Assembly (NCBI RefSeq): GCF_002744715.1
Contig: NZ_KZ319373.1
Coordinates: 1 to 64,000 of the forward strand
DNA length: 64,000 nucleotides
Origin: Marinobacter profundi
GTDB taxonomy: Bacteria > Pseudomonadota > Gammaproteobacteria > Pseudomonadales > Oleiphilaceae
Reading direction: 5' to 3'
The translations under genes were made by a program, and so were the position numbers. Of this stretch, positions 19,963-28,290 are shown piece after piece. Every line of letters begins with the position of its first letter. The first letter of the stretch is position 1. Under the pieces are notes generated by a model. That model was not told the origin of the DNA and did not search any database. It worked only from the letters and a program-made list of their open reading frames with translations.

Positions 19963-20868
19963 TCACAGTGGCATGTGACGGCGAATGTGTTTACCGGCCG
20001 TTTCGATGGCCCGGGTGGCCCGACTCAGTTGACCGGCATGCACCTGGAACACGTGCCAGAGGCTGTTGTAGATCTCCAGGGTGGTATCGACGTTCTGCTG
20101 TTTGGCGGTCTCCGCCAGGCGGGTAGCGTCGTTGAGCAGGATTTCCTGGCTACCCACCTGGATCAGCAGTGGTGGCAGTCCGGACAGGTCACCAAAGACC
20201 GGCGAGATCAGTGGATTGCTGCGGGCCTCGTTGCCGCAATAGAGCCGGGCCGCTTTCTCAATCCATTCGGCCTGCAACACCGGTTCGCAGTCGGGCCGGT
20301 AAAGCTGGCTATGGCTCAGGTCGGTCCAGGGCGAAAACACCACCAGCGAGCCGGGCAGCGGCAGATTTTCGTCCCGCAGCCGCATCGCCAGCGCCAGGGT
20401 CAGGCCCCCGCCAGCGGAGTCGCCGGCAACGGCAATGGCCGCCGGCGGGAAACCCTCCCCGATCAGGCCGCGGTAGACCGCGAGGGCGTCGTCTAGTGCC
20501 GCGGGAAAAACGTGTTCCGGAGCCAGCCGGTAATCCGGGGTGACCACCAGCGCGCCCGATGCCCGGGCCAGGTGGCCGGTGATGCCGCGGTGAGTGGTGG
20601 CAGAGCCGATGATATAGCCACCACCATGAAGATAGAGAATGACCTGGCCCGAGGGAGCCGTTTGGGCGGAGCCATAACGGGTGCGGGTCACCGGCACGCC
20701 GGCGATGCTGTTCTGCTCGAAGTGACAGCCCCGGGGTGGTATGGAGCTGCGGTAGGCCTGGCGTGTCAGAATGCGCTGTACCCGCACCGGCACGGCGGGT
20801 GTCAGCAGGGGGCGCACCAACCGTTGCATGGTCTGGCGCAGGGTGGCTTCCAACACGTGTTGCAGCAT
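19963..20868 (-). CDS. Alpha/beta hydrolase, HSL-type esterase
   Basis: The 301-residue protein has the oxyanion motif YLHGGGYIIG and the nucleophile elbow GDSAGGGL, which define the hormone-sensitive-lipase group. The His is probably in SLWHVFQVHAG. It should hydrolyse short- to medium-chain esters. No clear signal peptide is seen. It converges on the GIY-YIG gene and is divergent from the next hydrolase across 121 bases. Confidence 0.92.
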   Translation of the reverse strand: MLQHVLEATLRQTMQRLVRPLLTPAVPVRVQRILTRQAYRSSIPPRGCHFEQNSIAGVPVTRTRYGSAQTAPSGQVILYLHGGGYIIGSATTHRGITGHLARASGALVVTPDYRLAPEHVFPAALDDALAVYRGLIGEGFPPAAIAVAGDSAGGGLTLALAMRLRDENLPLPGSLVVFSPWTDLSHSQLYRPDCEPVLQAEWIEKAARLYCGNEARSNPLISPVFGDLSGLPPLLIQVGSQEILLNDATRLAETAKQQNVDTTLEIYNSLWHVFQVHAGQLSRATRAIETAGKHIRRHMPL

Positions 20869-20989
20869 CTGGGTACTCCGTTCAGGTGGCAGGATAGCGG
20901 GAGGCGGCTTTAGTCGCCTGCCGGTGCAGCTGATATGCTAGTCTATAAACCCATTTATGACTTGATTCATGACAGGCGTGTAACTCTAC

Positions 20990-22015
20990 GTGTACTGGAA
21001 AACAGATAACATAGACATACCCGACTGGGACAGAAGCTCTTTGATTGCAAAGCTGAAACCCTTCGATCCGTCCGAAGTACGGGCGCCGGGTGAGGAAGCA
21101 ACCGCTTACTGTCGGTATTACGGCCTGGATTTGTGGGTGGAGCATCCACAAGTCAGCTACCAGCAGGGCTACCTGGCGGCTGGCGGACATCGGGTGGTGG
21201 TTCACTATTACCGCCAGCCGGCATCGACCGGAGGAAGCCAGCGGGGGACCGTGTTTATCATGCACGGGTATTTTGACCACGTAGGGCTCTACAGCCAGTT
21301 GATTGACCGCTGCCTGGGCGCCGGCTTTGACGTGCTCGCCTATGACCAGCCGGGCCATGGCCTGTCCAGCGGAACGCCGGCTGCCATCGGCAGCTTCACC
21401 GAGTACCAGGCGGTGTTATGCGATGTCATGGCGGGGGCGAAAGGTAAAGTGGCGGGGCCGTGGTATGCGGTGGGGCAGAGCACCGGTGGTGCCATCCTCA
21501 TCGACTACCTGCTGTCCAACCACCACAACCAGCAGACCTCGGAGTTTCGCCGGGTGGTCTTGCTGGCGCCGCTGGTCCGTCCTGCGGGCTGGCTGGGGGC
21601 GAAGGTGCTGCACAGTCTGGTGCGGCCCTTTATCACCCGCTGGCGGCGGGTGTTTGGGGAGAACAGCGGTAACTCGCGGTTTCTGCGTTTCCTGCGGGAG
21701 CACGATCCGCTGCAGGCCCGTGCGGTTCATGTGGACTGGGTCACAGCATTACGGCAATGGGTGCCTCATATTGAGTCCGCCCGACCGGTGGACTTCCCGG
21801 TCACTGTGGTGCAGGGTGAGAAGGACCTCACCGTTGACTGGCAGCACAACCTGCGGATTATCCGCAACAAATTCTCCTCGGTTGAGGAGCTCAGAATTCC
21901 GGACGGGCGTCACCATCTGGTGAACGAAGCCCAGGATTTGCAGGCAACGGTGTTCAATACCATTATTGGCACGTTCAGCAACGACCATGCAGGTGCTCTC
22001 TCGGAGGCTTGCTGA
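20990..22015 (+). CDS. Alpha/beta hydrolase, monoglyceride-lipase-like
   Basis: The 341-residue protein has FIMHGYFDHVGLYSQLID, the nucleophile elbow GQSTGGA, VVQGEKDLTVDW (acid) and DGRHHLVNE (His), as in serine aminopeptidase S33/lysophospholipase-like enzymes. It begins with GTG; the ribosome site is poor and no in-frame ATG lies near. A cytoplasmic lipase or esterase acting on lipids is inferred. It precedes the OmpA lipoprotein gene by 31 bases. Confidence 0.88.
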   Translation: MYWKTDNIDIPDWDRSSLIAKLKPFDPSEVRAPGEEATAYCRYYGLDLWVEHPQVSYQQGYLAAGGHRVVVHYYRQPASTGGSQRGTVFIMHGYFDHVGLYSQLIDRCLGAGFDVLAYDQPGHGLSSGTPAAIGSFTEYQAVLCDVMAGAKGKVAGPWYAVGQSTGGAILIDYLLSNHHNQQTSEFRRVVLLAPLVRPAGWLGAKVLHSLVRPFITRWRRVFGENSGNSRFLRFLREHDPLQARAVHVDWVTALRQWVPHIESARPVDFPVTVVQGEKDLTVDWQHNLRIIRNKFSSVEELRIPDGRHHLVNEAQDLQATVFNTIIGTFSNDHAGALSEAC

Positions 22016-22046
22016 CATTAAAGTGACGATTTGCAGGAGAACAATT

Positions 22047-22703
22047 GTGAAGAAGACTGTTCTGGCATTCGCAGTGGCCACTGTAGCCCTCAGCGGTTGT
22101 ATGACGTATGACCCGTATACTGGCGAAGAGAAAACCTCCAGCGCCACCAAAGGCAGCATTATCGGTGCCCTGGGTGGCGCCGCCATCGGTGCGGCTACCT
22201 CCAGCAGCAGCGACCGCGGCAAGGGTGCCCTGATTGGCGCCACCGCCGGTGCGGCCGTGGGTGGTGGTATTGGCTACTACATGGACAAGCAGGAAGCCGA
22301 GCTGCGTCGCAAGCTCGAAGGTACCGGTGTCCGTGTGGTGCGTAACGGCGATCAGATCGAACTGGTCATGCCGGGCAACATCACCTTTGACACCAACCAG
22401 TCTTCCATCAAGCCGTCATTCACCGGCACGCTGGAGTCTGTAAGCCTGGTGCTGAAAGAGTACGACAAGACCATCATCCAGGTTGAAGGCCACACCGACA
22501 GCACTGGCGCCGACAGCTACAACCAGCTGCTCAGTGAGCAACGTGCCGGTTCCGTGCGTGACTTCCTGCTCAATCAGGGCATTGCCCCGGCCCGTACCCG
22601 TGCCGTGGGTTACGGCGAGCGCTACCCGGTAGCCTCCAACGACACCGCAGCCGGCCGCGAGCAGAACCGCCGCGTTGAGCTGACCCTGGTCCCGATGCAG
22701 TAA
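22047..22703 (+). CDS. OmpA-domain lipoprotein with glycine zipper (YiaD-like)
   Basis: The 218-residue lipoprotein has the lipobox VALSGC, a glycine-zipper membrane segment (GSIIGALGGAAIGAATSSSSDRGKGALIGATAGAAVGGGIGYYMD) and a C-terminal OmpA peptidoglycan-binding domain (VEGHTDSTGADSYNQLLSEQRA; GYGERYPVASNDT). It should bridge outer membrane and wall. GTG 22047 with AGGAGA upstream is the start that gives the signal peptide. A 17-base tandem duplication begins in the last codons and repeats the stop. Confidence 0.93.
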   Translation: MKKTVLAFAVATVALSGCMTYDPYTGEEKTSSATKGSIIGALGGAAIGAATSSSSDRGKGALIGATAGAAVGGGIGYYMDKQEAELRRKLEGTGVRVVRNGDQIELVMPGNITFDTNQSSIKPSFTGTLESVSLVLKEYDKTIIQVEGHTDSTGADSYNQLLSEQRAGSVRDFLLNQGIAPARTRAVGYGERYPVASNDTAAGREQNRRVELTLVPMQ

Positions 22704-22738
22704 AAATGCTGATGCAGTAAGAGTGCCGATGCAGTAAC
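22694..22738 (+). repeat. 17-bp tandem repeat over a stop codon
   Basis: Units start at 22694, 22711 and 22728, each opening with GATGCAGTAA. The first contains the stop of the OmpA lipoprotein; the third is partial. Confidence 0.8.
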
Positions 22739-22768
22739 AACCGGCCGGAGACTTCCGGCCGCTGAACA

Positions 22769-22806
22769 AGCCCGCCTACCGGCATTCGGGAGGCGGGCTT
22801 TTTTTG
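22769..22806 (+). terminator. Terminator after OmpA lipoprotein
   Basis: A nine-base-pair stem AGCCCGCCT/AGGCGGGCT is followed by TTTTTTTG. A smaller GGCCGGA/TCCGGCC hairpin lies just before it. Confidence 0.9.
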
Positions 22807-22966
22807 TTGTGGGTCAGCAATTCATTAAACTTCGCGAAAAATGACCGAATATGGCCCATTATGCATGGAGATCGGGGCTATTTCGCGGAACGTTACCGGG
22901 TCCTCAGTCGTTTTACTGGGCGACGATGCGAACCCGTGACGACAATAATGAATAGGAGCGAATCCG

Positions 22967-24253
22967 ATGCTGACAAGAATGTTGAGCGCAACCTGTCTCA
23001 GTGCTGCCCTGCTGGCGGCGACTCCCGCCCAGGCCGGTTTGTTCGATGGCGTTTTGAATGACGATACCCTGGCAAGCCCGGAGGCCGTGAAAGTGGGTGA
23101 TGTTGTGCCGGGCCGCTATATCGTGACCCTCGATCCGGCGTTGCCGCAACTACTGGGGCTGGCCGACCTCCGCGCCGGCGTGAACGCCCTGCTGCAGGCG
23201 GTGGGCGGGGGCAGCATTGTACACCTGTATCAGTCGGCCATGACCGGCGCCGCGGTTAGCCTCTCCGCGCAGCAGGCGGCCATGCTGTCCTCCTTGCCGG
23301 GAGTGCGCGCGATAGAGCCGGATCAGGTGGTGCTGGCAAGTGCTACCCAGACCGGCGCGACCTGGGGGCTGGACCGTTCAGACCAGACGTTCCTGCCGCT
23401 CAATGAGGTCTACCAGTATCCGGATAACGCGGGTAGCGGTGCCAATGTCTATATCATCGATACCGGGCTGCGGTCGTCTCACCAGGAGTTTTCCGGCCGG
23501 GTAATCGAGGGACGCAACTTTGCGGTCAATGATACCGGCCTGCTGGGGCTGGGCGGCCTGCCGCTGATCGGGTCGCTGCTCAATGTGGGCGGCGAGACCG
23601 ATCCGGCGGACACCACGGACTGCAACGGCCATGGCACCCATGTGGCGAGCACAGCGGTCGGAACCACCTACGGTGTCGCAAAGGCAGCCTCGGTGGCTGC
23701 TGTGCGGGTGCTTGATTGTTCCGGTGCCGGCAGTAACGCCGACGTCATCGCCGGGGTGGACTGGGTGGCGGCCAACCATCGGGCGCCCGCCGTTGCCAAT
23801 ATGTCCCTGGGCGGCGGTGACTCAGAAGCTCTCGATGCCGCAGTCCGGGGTGCCGTTGCGGCCGGTGTGACCTTCGTGGTGGCCGCGGGGAACAGCGATG
23901 CGGATGCCTGTAACGGCTCCCCCAATCGGGTGCAGGAGGCTATCACGGTGGGAAGTACCACCCGTGAAGATGAGCGCTCGTCGTTCTCCAACTTTGGCTC
24001 GTGCCTCGATATTTTCGCGCCGGGTTCCGATATCACCGCGGCCTGGTACCAGAGCGACGCCGAGATCAACACCATCAGTGGCACCTCGATGGCATCGCCC
24101 CATGTCGCCGGCGCGGTTGCTCTGCTGCTGGCCAGCTATCCGGGCCTGACCCCGGACCAGGTCGGTCGTGACCTGGATGCTCTGGCCACCGTCAATGTGC
24201 TGAGTGGCATCAACGCCGGATCTCCCAACCTGCTGCTGCGCGTTCCCCGGTAA
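22967..24253 (+). CDS. Secreted subtilisin-like serine protease (S8)
   Basis: The 428-residue preproprotein has a signal peptide (LSATCLSAALLAATPAQA), an I9-type propeptide (GRYIVTLDPALPQ ... GVRAIEPDQVV) and an S8 catalytic domain of the proteinase K/aqualysin type. The triad is Asp165 (YIIDTGLRSSH), His222 (DCNGHGTHVAS) and Ser374 (ISGTSMASPHVAGA), with the oxyanion Asn in VAAGNSDADAC. It should be an extracellular protease. AGGAG supports the ATG. It is probably transcribed alone after the preceding terminator. Confidence 0.95.
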   Translation: MLTRMLSATCLSAALLAATPAQAGLFDGVLNDDTLASPEAVKVGDVVPGRYIVTLDPALPQLLGLADLRAGVNALLQAVGGGSIVHLYQSAMTGAAVSLSAQQAAMLSSLPGVRAIEPDQVVLASATQTGATWGLDRSDQTFLPLNEVYQYPDNAGSGANVYIIDTGLRSSHQEFSGRVIEGRNFAVNDTGLLGLGGLPLIGSLLNVGGETDPADTTDCNGHGTHVASTAVGTTYGVAKAASVAAVRVLDCSGAGSNADVIAGVDWVAANHRAPAVANMSLGGGDSEALDAAVRGAVAAGVTFVVAAGNSDADACNGSPNRVQEAITVGSTTREDERSSFSNFGSCLDIFAPGSDITAAWYQSDAEINTISGTSMASPHVAGAVALLLASYPGLTPDQVGRDLDALATVNVLSGINAGSPNLLLRVPR

Positions 24254-24304
24254 CCCGGACCGCTACCCGGGAGGTGCGAGAGGCCTTCCGGGTGACGGGG
24301 GCGG

Positions 24305-25987
24305 GTGCTAATCTCTGTGGTCAGCGTGCCGGATGCAGATCCGGTGCCGGAAGACTGGCGCGAGCACAGAGACAGCGAAATTGTGACCACCCAAAGCCCG
24401 TTGTTACAGCAGATCAGCAGTGTCGCGCCGGAGGACATCGAGGTGCTCGGCGCCATCGATGATCATCGGGTGATCCCGGTGGGCGAGATACTCCGGGCAT
24501 TGACTGGCCGGCAGGAAAAACTGGTTCATGGTGACGTTTTTACCGGGCGTCCGGGGACCCGGATTTTTCGGTCCGAATCAGTAATCGTCAAGATTCACGA
24601 AAACGTCCGGCTGGCGCCGGAGAAATCCCGGGCCTGGGTGGAATCGGCCCTCGCTAATGAGCGCAGGTACGGTGTCCACCACCCCTCGAAAACCTGGATC
24701 TTACTGAAGGCTGGCAACCGGAGCTGGATCGGGAACGCCTGCCCGGTACTCGAGCCTTTGCATCAAGTTATCGTGGGCCACGACACTGCCAGGCTGGCGT
24801 CCGTTTTTCGGGACTATTTCCAGATCTACATCCGGATTGCGCAGGGCTTTGATAAGTCGCTGGATGCCGGATTGTCCAATTTCGGACTGGATACGTCCGG
24901 TCGGGTCTTCTATCTCGATGACGATATTTACAACTGGGATGAGTTTGCCGGTTTGTCCAGCACCCTTGGCGTCTGGGTGCGACAGTATGAAGGTGTTTCC
25001 CGGGCGCTGTTTCAGTCCATAGGCAGCAATCTTCGCCGCGCACTCGAGCAGTATTATGGCAGCAGTCACTGGGCGTCAGTGATCGCCGAGCAGCTGCGCG
25101 ACCTTTTTACCGGCAATGAGGCCCAGGAAGCCAGGCTGGGGAGCATTATCGGGGCTCTACGCAGTCAGGAGTCCTCCGCTGGAGCACCAATGACCGGGCA
25201 ACGCCCGGCATCCAGTGCGATCGAGGCCGAGAAGCTGTTTACGCCGGAGTCGGGCAGGGTTGCTATCCTGGCGGACATCCACGCCAACCTCCCCGCCCTG
25301 GAGGCTGTCTTGGAGCATCTGGAGAGGATGTCGATCCGAGCCGGGATCGTGCTGGGGGATAGCGTTGGCTATGGCCCGCATCCGGGCGAGTGCATAGAGC
25401 GGTTGCGGAGCTCGGGGCTGCTTGCCATCAAGGGCAATCATGACCATGCCGCGGCAGTGGGCCTGGCCGGGCCGGGTTTTTCGCCGGTTTCGAAGTGGGT
25501 CATTGACTGGACCGTGCCGCGGCTCTCACAGGAGGACCGCCGCTGGCTTGGTGCGCTACCGCTCTCATTGCGTGGGCCGGACTGGCTTGCGGTGCATGGT
25601 GCCCCGCAGGATAAAACCTACTTTAATGCTTACGTCTACCGCATGACTTTCGAGGACAATCTGCAGAACCTGGAAGATCGTGACATTCGCTTCTGCCTGC
25701 ATGGTCACACTCATCTGGCTGGCGTCTACTACCGAAAAGGCCGCTTCGATCATCACACCAAAGCGCCGGTTTTTGCGTTGCAGGGTGCCAATCGCAGCCT
25801 GATCTGTCCGGGATCGGTGGGGCAGCCCCGCGGGAACCGCGCGGGCGCCGAATTTGCGATATTTGATCCCGAAGAAGGTTGCTTCGAGTTCTTTTGCATT
25901 GATTACGACATGGAACGAACCATCGCCGATATGACACGAGAAGGCTTTCCGGCGCAGCTGGCCGGACGCCTGAGAGCAGGAAAGTGA
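24305..25987 (+). CDS. Kinase-like / calcineurin-type phosphoesterase fusion
   Basis: The 560-residue protein joins two domains. The N-terminal half has a protein-kinase-like plan: Lys96 in VIVKI, Glu119 in ALANERRYG, a DxxxxN catalytic loop (Asp187 to Asn192, DAGLSN) and Asp205-207 in YLDDD at the DFG place. The C-terminal half is a metallophosphoesterase with Asp324-x-His326, Asp352 (LGDSVGYGPH), Asn378-His379-Asp380-His381 and His466-Gly-His468. Opposed transfer and removal of phosphate by one protein is inferred; the substrate is unknown. The start is uncertain (GTG 24305 or GTG 24383). It converges on a roadblock gene. Confidence 0.85.
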   Translation: MLISVVSVPDADPVPEDWREHRDSEIVTTQSPLLQQISSVAPEDIEVLGAIDDHRVIPVGEILRALTGRQEKLVHGDVFTGRPGTRIFRSESVIVKIHENVRLAPEKSRAWVESALANERRYGVHHPSKTWILLKAGNRSWIGNACPVLEPLHQVIVGHDTARLASVFRDYFQIYIRIAQGFDKSLDAGLSNFGLDTSGRVFYLDDDIYNWDEFAGLSSTLGVWVRQYEGVSRALFQSIGSNLRRALEQYYGSSHWASVIAEQLRDLFTGNEAQEARLGSIIGALRSQESSAGAPMTGQRPASSAIEAEKLFTPESGRVAILADIHANLPALEAVLEHLERMSIRAGIVLGDSVGYGPHPGECIERLRSSGLLAIKGNHDHAAAVGLAGPGFSPVSKWVIDWTVPRLSQEDRRWLGALPLSLRGPDWLAVHGAPQDKTYFNAYVYRMTFEDNLQNLEDRDIRFCLHGHTHLAGVYYRKGRFDHHTKAPVFALQGANRSLICPGSVGQPRGNRAGAEFAIFDPEEGCFEFFCIDYDMERTIADMTREGFPAQLAGRLRAGK

Positions 25988-25988
25988 G

Positions 25989-26013
25989 CCAGAGCCGGCG
26001 AGCGCCGGTCTGG
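25989..26013. terminator. Hairpin between convergent genes
   Basis: A bulged stem CCAGA(G)CCGGCG/CGCCGGTCTGG lies between the fusion gene and the roadblock gene. It has no U-tract, so termination is only likely. Confidence 0.4.
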
Positions 26014-26026
26014 CCCGGTCCCAGTC

Positions 26027-26434
26027 TCAGGGCAACAGGGGGGCGACCTTGGGAAGGGCGCTGCGAAGTGCTGCCCAGCCCATGCCGAGATTCGCTTTCT
26101 TGCCGGTAATCAGAACCATCAGGCAGTTGGTTTTACCGGGTACAACGGACATGAAGTGAAAGGTCTTCTCAGTGGTCATCTGGACCTCTTGCACCAGTTG
26201 CCTGACCTCGGTGCCGCGCTGGGATGCAATCAGCTTTTCTACCGTATTGACGGTCTTGCCACGGAACATGTCGACGGCGGCTGCAGCCACGGCGTCCAGG
26301 TAGCTTTGCGTGAAATAAGGCACATTGTGTGCCACGGCAAGCAGCAGGCCGGACTCCAGGTCGACAATCGCAGCCCCCAGCGCGTCACTGACGTCATTCA
26401 CGATGTTTTCACAGATCTGATTAATAGTTGTCAT
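26027..26434 (-). CDS. Roadblock/LC7 domain protein (MglB-like)
   Basis: The 135-residue protein is a single roadblock/LC7 domain: DVSDALGAAIVDLESGLLLAVAHN at the N-terminus, the central helix VAAAAVDMFRG and the strand FHFMSVVPGKTNCLMVLIT. In bacteria such proteins often regulate small Ras-like GTPases (MglB on MglA), but no GTPase gene lies nearby. It converges on the kinase/phosphoesterase gene 39 bases away. A long AT-rich upstream region suggests its own promoter. Confidence 0.9.
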   Translation of the reverse strand: MTTINQICENIVNDVSDALGAAIVDLESGLLLAVAHNVPYFTQSYLDAVAAAAVDMFRGKTVNTVEKLIASQRGTEVRQLVQEVQMTTEKTFHFMSVVPGKTNCLMVLITGKKANLGMGWAALRSALPKVAPLLP

Positions 26435-26867
26435 TGTTATCTACCATTCTTTAGAAAATGTTTCTGGTCTGGCCATCAAGGTGTTTGCCTGTGATGTCTC
26501 GTGTCAGGTAGTCATCATCAACGCATGTGCGATATCTGCGACATAAAGCAACAAGGTATTCATCATCGACGGACACTCTTTCTGATGTGGCATCCAATAA
26601 CGGGTGCCAATGCCACGGCTGTCCCCCGGTTATTGTTGATATAAAGTTATTCTCTCAGGGAATAAGCGGCAAGATGGGATGTGTATAGAATTGTTGTTCA
26701 TTGCTTAACTTATGTGTGTGATATGTGCATGTAATTAATCAATGGTGAGTGTAGGGCGCGGAGCAGGGGGCTACGTAAATGGCGGAGTGCGGCAGAGTGG
26801 TCGTTACAGGCATAAAAAAACCGCGGCCAGGCCGCGGTTTTTCAGGTTAACGCAGTGTGTCAGGTGC
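26435..26867. other. 433-bp intergenic region
   Basis: AT-rich DNA between the roadblock gene and serA. It contains an inverted pair GTGGCAT (26587-26593) / ATGCCAC (26610-26616), the same half-sites as the palindrome before the histidine kinase gene, and the serA terminator. No further gene is supported. Confidence 0.7.
26814..26842 (-). terminator. Terminator of serA
   Basis: Stem CCGCGGC/GCCGCGG with a three-base loop, flanked by AAAAAAA and TTTTT, so it could work both ways. It lies 26 bases after the serA stop codon. Confidence 0.9.
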
Positions 26868-28097
26868 TCAGAACAGCACCCGGCAGCGGATGGTGCCCTT
26901 GACCTGGCGCAGCTTCTCCAGCGCCAGCTCGCCATAGGCCTTGTCCACGTCGATCACCACGTAACCGATGTCTTCCTTGGTTTGCAGGTACTGGCCGCAG
27001 ATGTTGATGCCGTTCTCGGAGAACACCTGGTTGATCTCGGACATCACCCCCGGCACGTTCTCGTGGATGTGCAGCAGGCGGTGCTGGTTCGGGTGTGACG
27101 GCAGCGCAACTTCCGGGAAGTTGACGGAAGACACCGAGGTGCCGTTGTCGCTGTACATCGCCAGCTTCTCGGCCACTTCGCGGCCGATGTTCTCCTGGGC
27201 TTCGATAGTGGAGCCGCCCACGTGCGGGGTCAGGATCACGTTATCGAATTCGCGCAGCGGAGAGATGAACTCTTCGTCGTTGGACTTCGGTTCGACCGGG
27301 AATACGTCTACCGCCGCACCCAGCAGCTTGCCGCTGCGCAGGGCATCGGCCAGGGCGTCAATGTCCACCACGGTGCCACGGGAGGCGTTCATCAGGATGG
27401 AGCCAGGCTTCATCTGGGCGAACTGCTCGGCCTTGAACATGTACTTGGTCGCCGGGGTTTCCGGTACATGCAGGCTCACCACGTCAGCAATGTTCAGCAG
27501 CTCCTGCAGGGTGCCCACCTGGGTGGCATTGCCGATCGACAGCTTGGACACCACGTCGTAGAAGTACACGTCCATGCCCAGGCTTTCGGCCAGTACGCTG
27601 AACTGGGTGCCGATGTTGCCGTAGCCGATGATGCCCAGCTTCTTGCCACGGATTTCGTAGCTGTTCTTGGCGGACTTCAGCCACTCGCCACGGTGGGCCT
27701 TGGCATTCTTCTCGGGTACGCCGCGCAGCAGCAGGATCGCCTGGGCCAGCACCAGCTCCGCGACACTGCGGGTGTTGGAGAATGGTGCGTTGAATACGGC
27801 AATACCCCGACGGGTAGCCGCCTGCAGGTCGACCTGGTTGGTACCGATACAGAAACAGCCCACCGCCACCAGTTTGTTGGCGGCTTCAAATACTTTCGCC
27901 GTCAGCTGGGTGCGGGAGCGGATACCGATGAAGTGCGCGTCGGCAATCTTCTCGATCAGTTCTTCCTCGCCCAGTGAGTGGGTCAGATACTCGATGTTGG
28001 TGTAGCCCGCAGCATTCAGGGTATCAATGGCAGATTGATGCACGCCTTCCAGCAGCAGGATCCGGATTTTGCTCTTTTCGAGAGACGTATTTGACAT
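26868..28097 (-). CDS. serA: D-3-phosphoglycerate dehydrogenase
   Basis: The 409-residue protein matches the length of E. coli SerA (410). It has the NAD-binding motif GKKLGIIGYGNIGTQFSVLAESLGM, the Arg region ASRGTVVDIDAL, the catalytic His region ILTPHVGGSTIEAQENIG and a C-terminal ACT domain (HRLLHIHENVPGVMSEINQVFSENGINI) for serine feedback. It makes 3-phosphohydroxypyruvate in serine synthesis and can reduce 2-oxoglutarate to D-2-hydroxyglutarate. ATG 28097 (MSNTSLEKSK) with GGAAG upstream is used. The divergent gene encodes the enzyme that would reoxidise D-2-hydroxyglutarate. Confidence 0.96.
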   Translation of the reverse strand: MSNTSLEKSKIRILLLEGVHQSAIDTLNAAGYTNIEYLTHSLGEEELIEKIADAHFIGIRSRTQLTAKVFEAANKLVAVGCFCIGTNQVDLQAATRRGIAVFNAPFSNTRSVAELVLAQAILLLRGVPEKNAKAHRGEWLKSAKNSYEIRGKKLGIIGYGNIGTQFSVLAESLGMDVYFYDVVSKLSIGNATQVGTLQELLNIADVVSLHVPETPATKYMFKAEQFAQMKPGSILMNASRGTVVDIDALADALRSGKLLGAAVDVFPVEPKSNDEEFISPLREFDNVILTPHVGGSTIEAQENIGREVAEKLAMYSDNGTSVSSVNFPEVALPSHPNQHRLLHIHENVPGVMSEINQVFSENGINICGQYLQTKEDIGYVVIDVDKAYGELALEKLRQVKGTIRCRVLF

Positions 28098-28290
28098 GGG
28101 CTTGCTTCCAGACCTTCTCGTCGCGTCGTATGACTGTGAGGTGACCTGTGAGTGCATTCCGTCGTTCATCAACTGCGTCAGCGGTTGGCAGGCTCACAGA
28201 ACAGGGGCGGTATGATACCATAAACGCAGATTTTCACAGCGCATCAGATTGCCTGGATCAACTGCCCCAATCGACGAGACCCGAGTATCC

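Noticed and set aside
26435..26867. Search for a -24/-12 sigma-54 promoter near the ATGCCAC sites
   Set aside because: I found no TGGCAC-N5-TTGC match on either strand, so no promoter is annotated.
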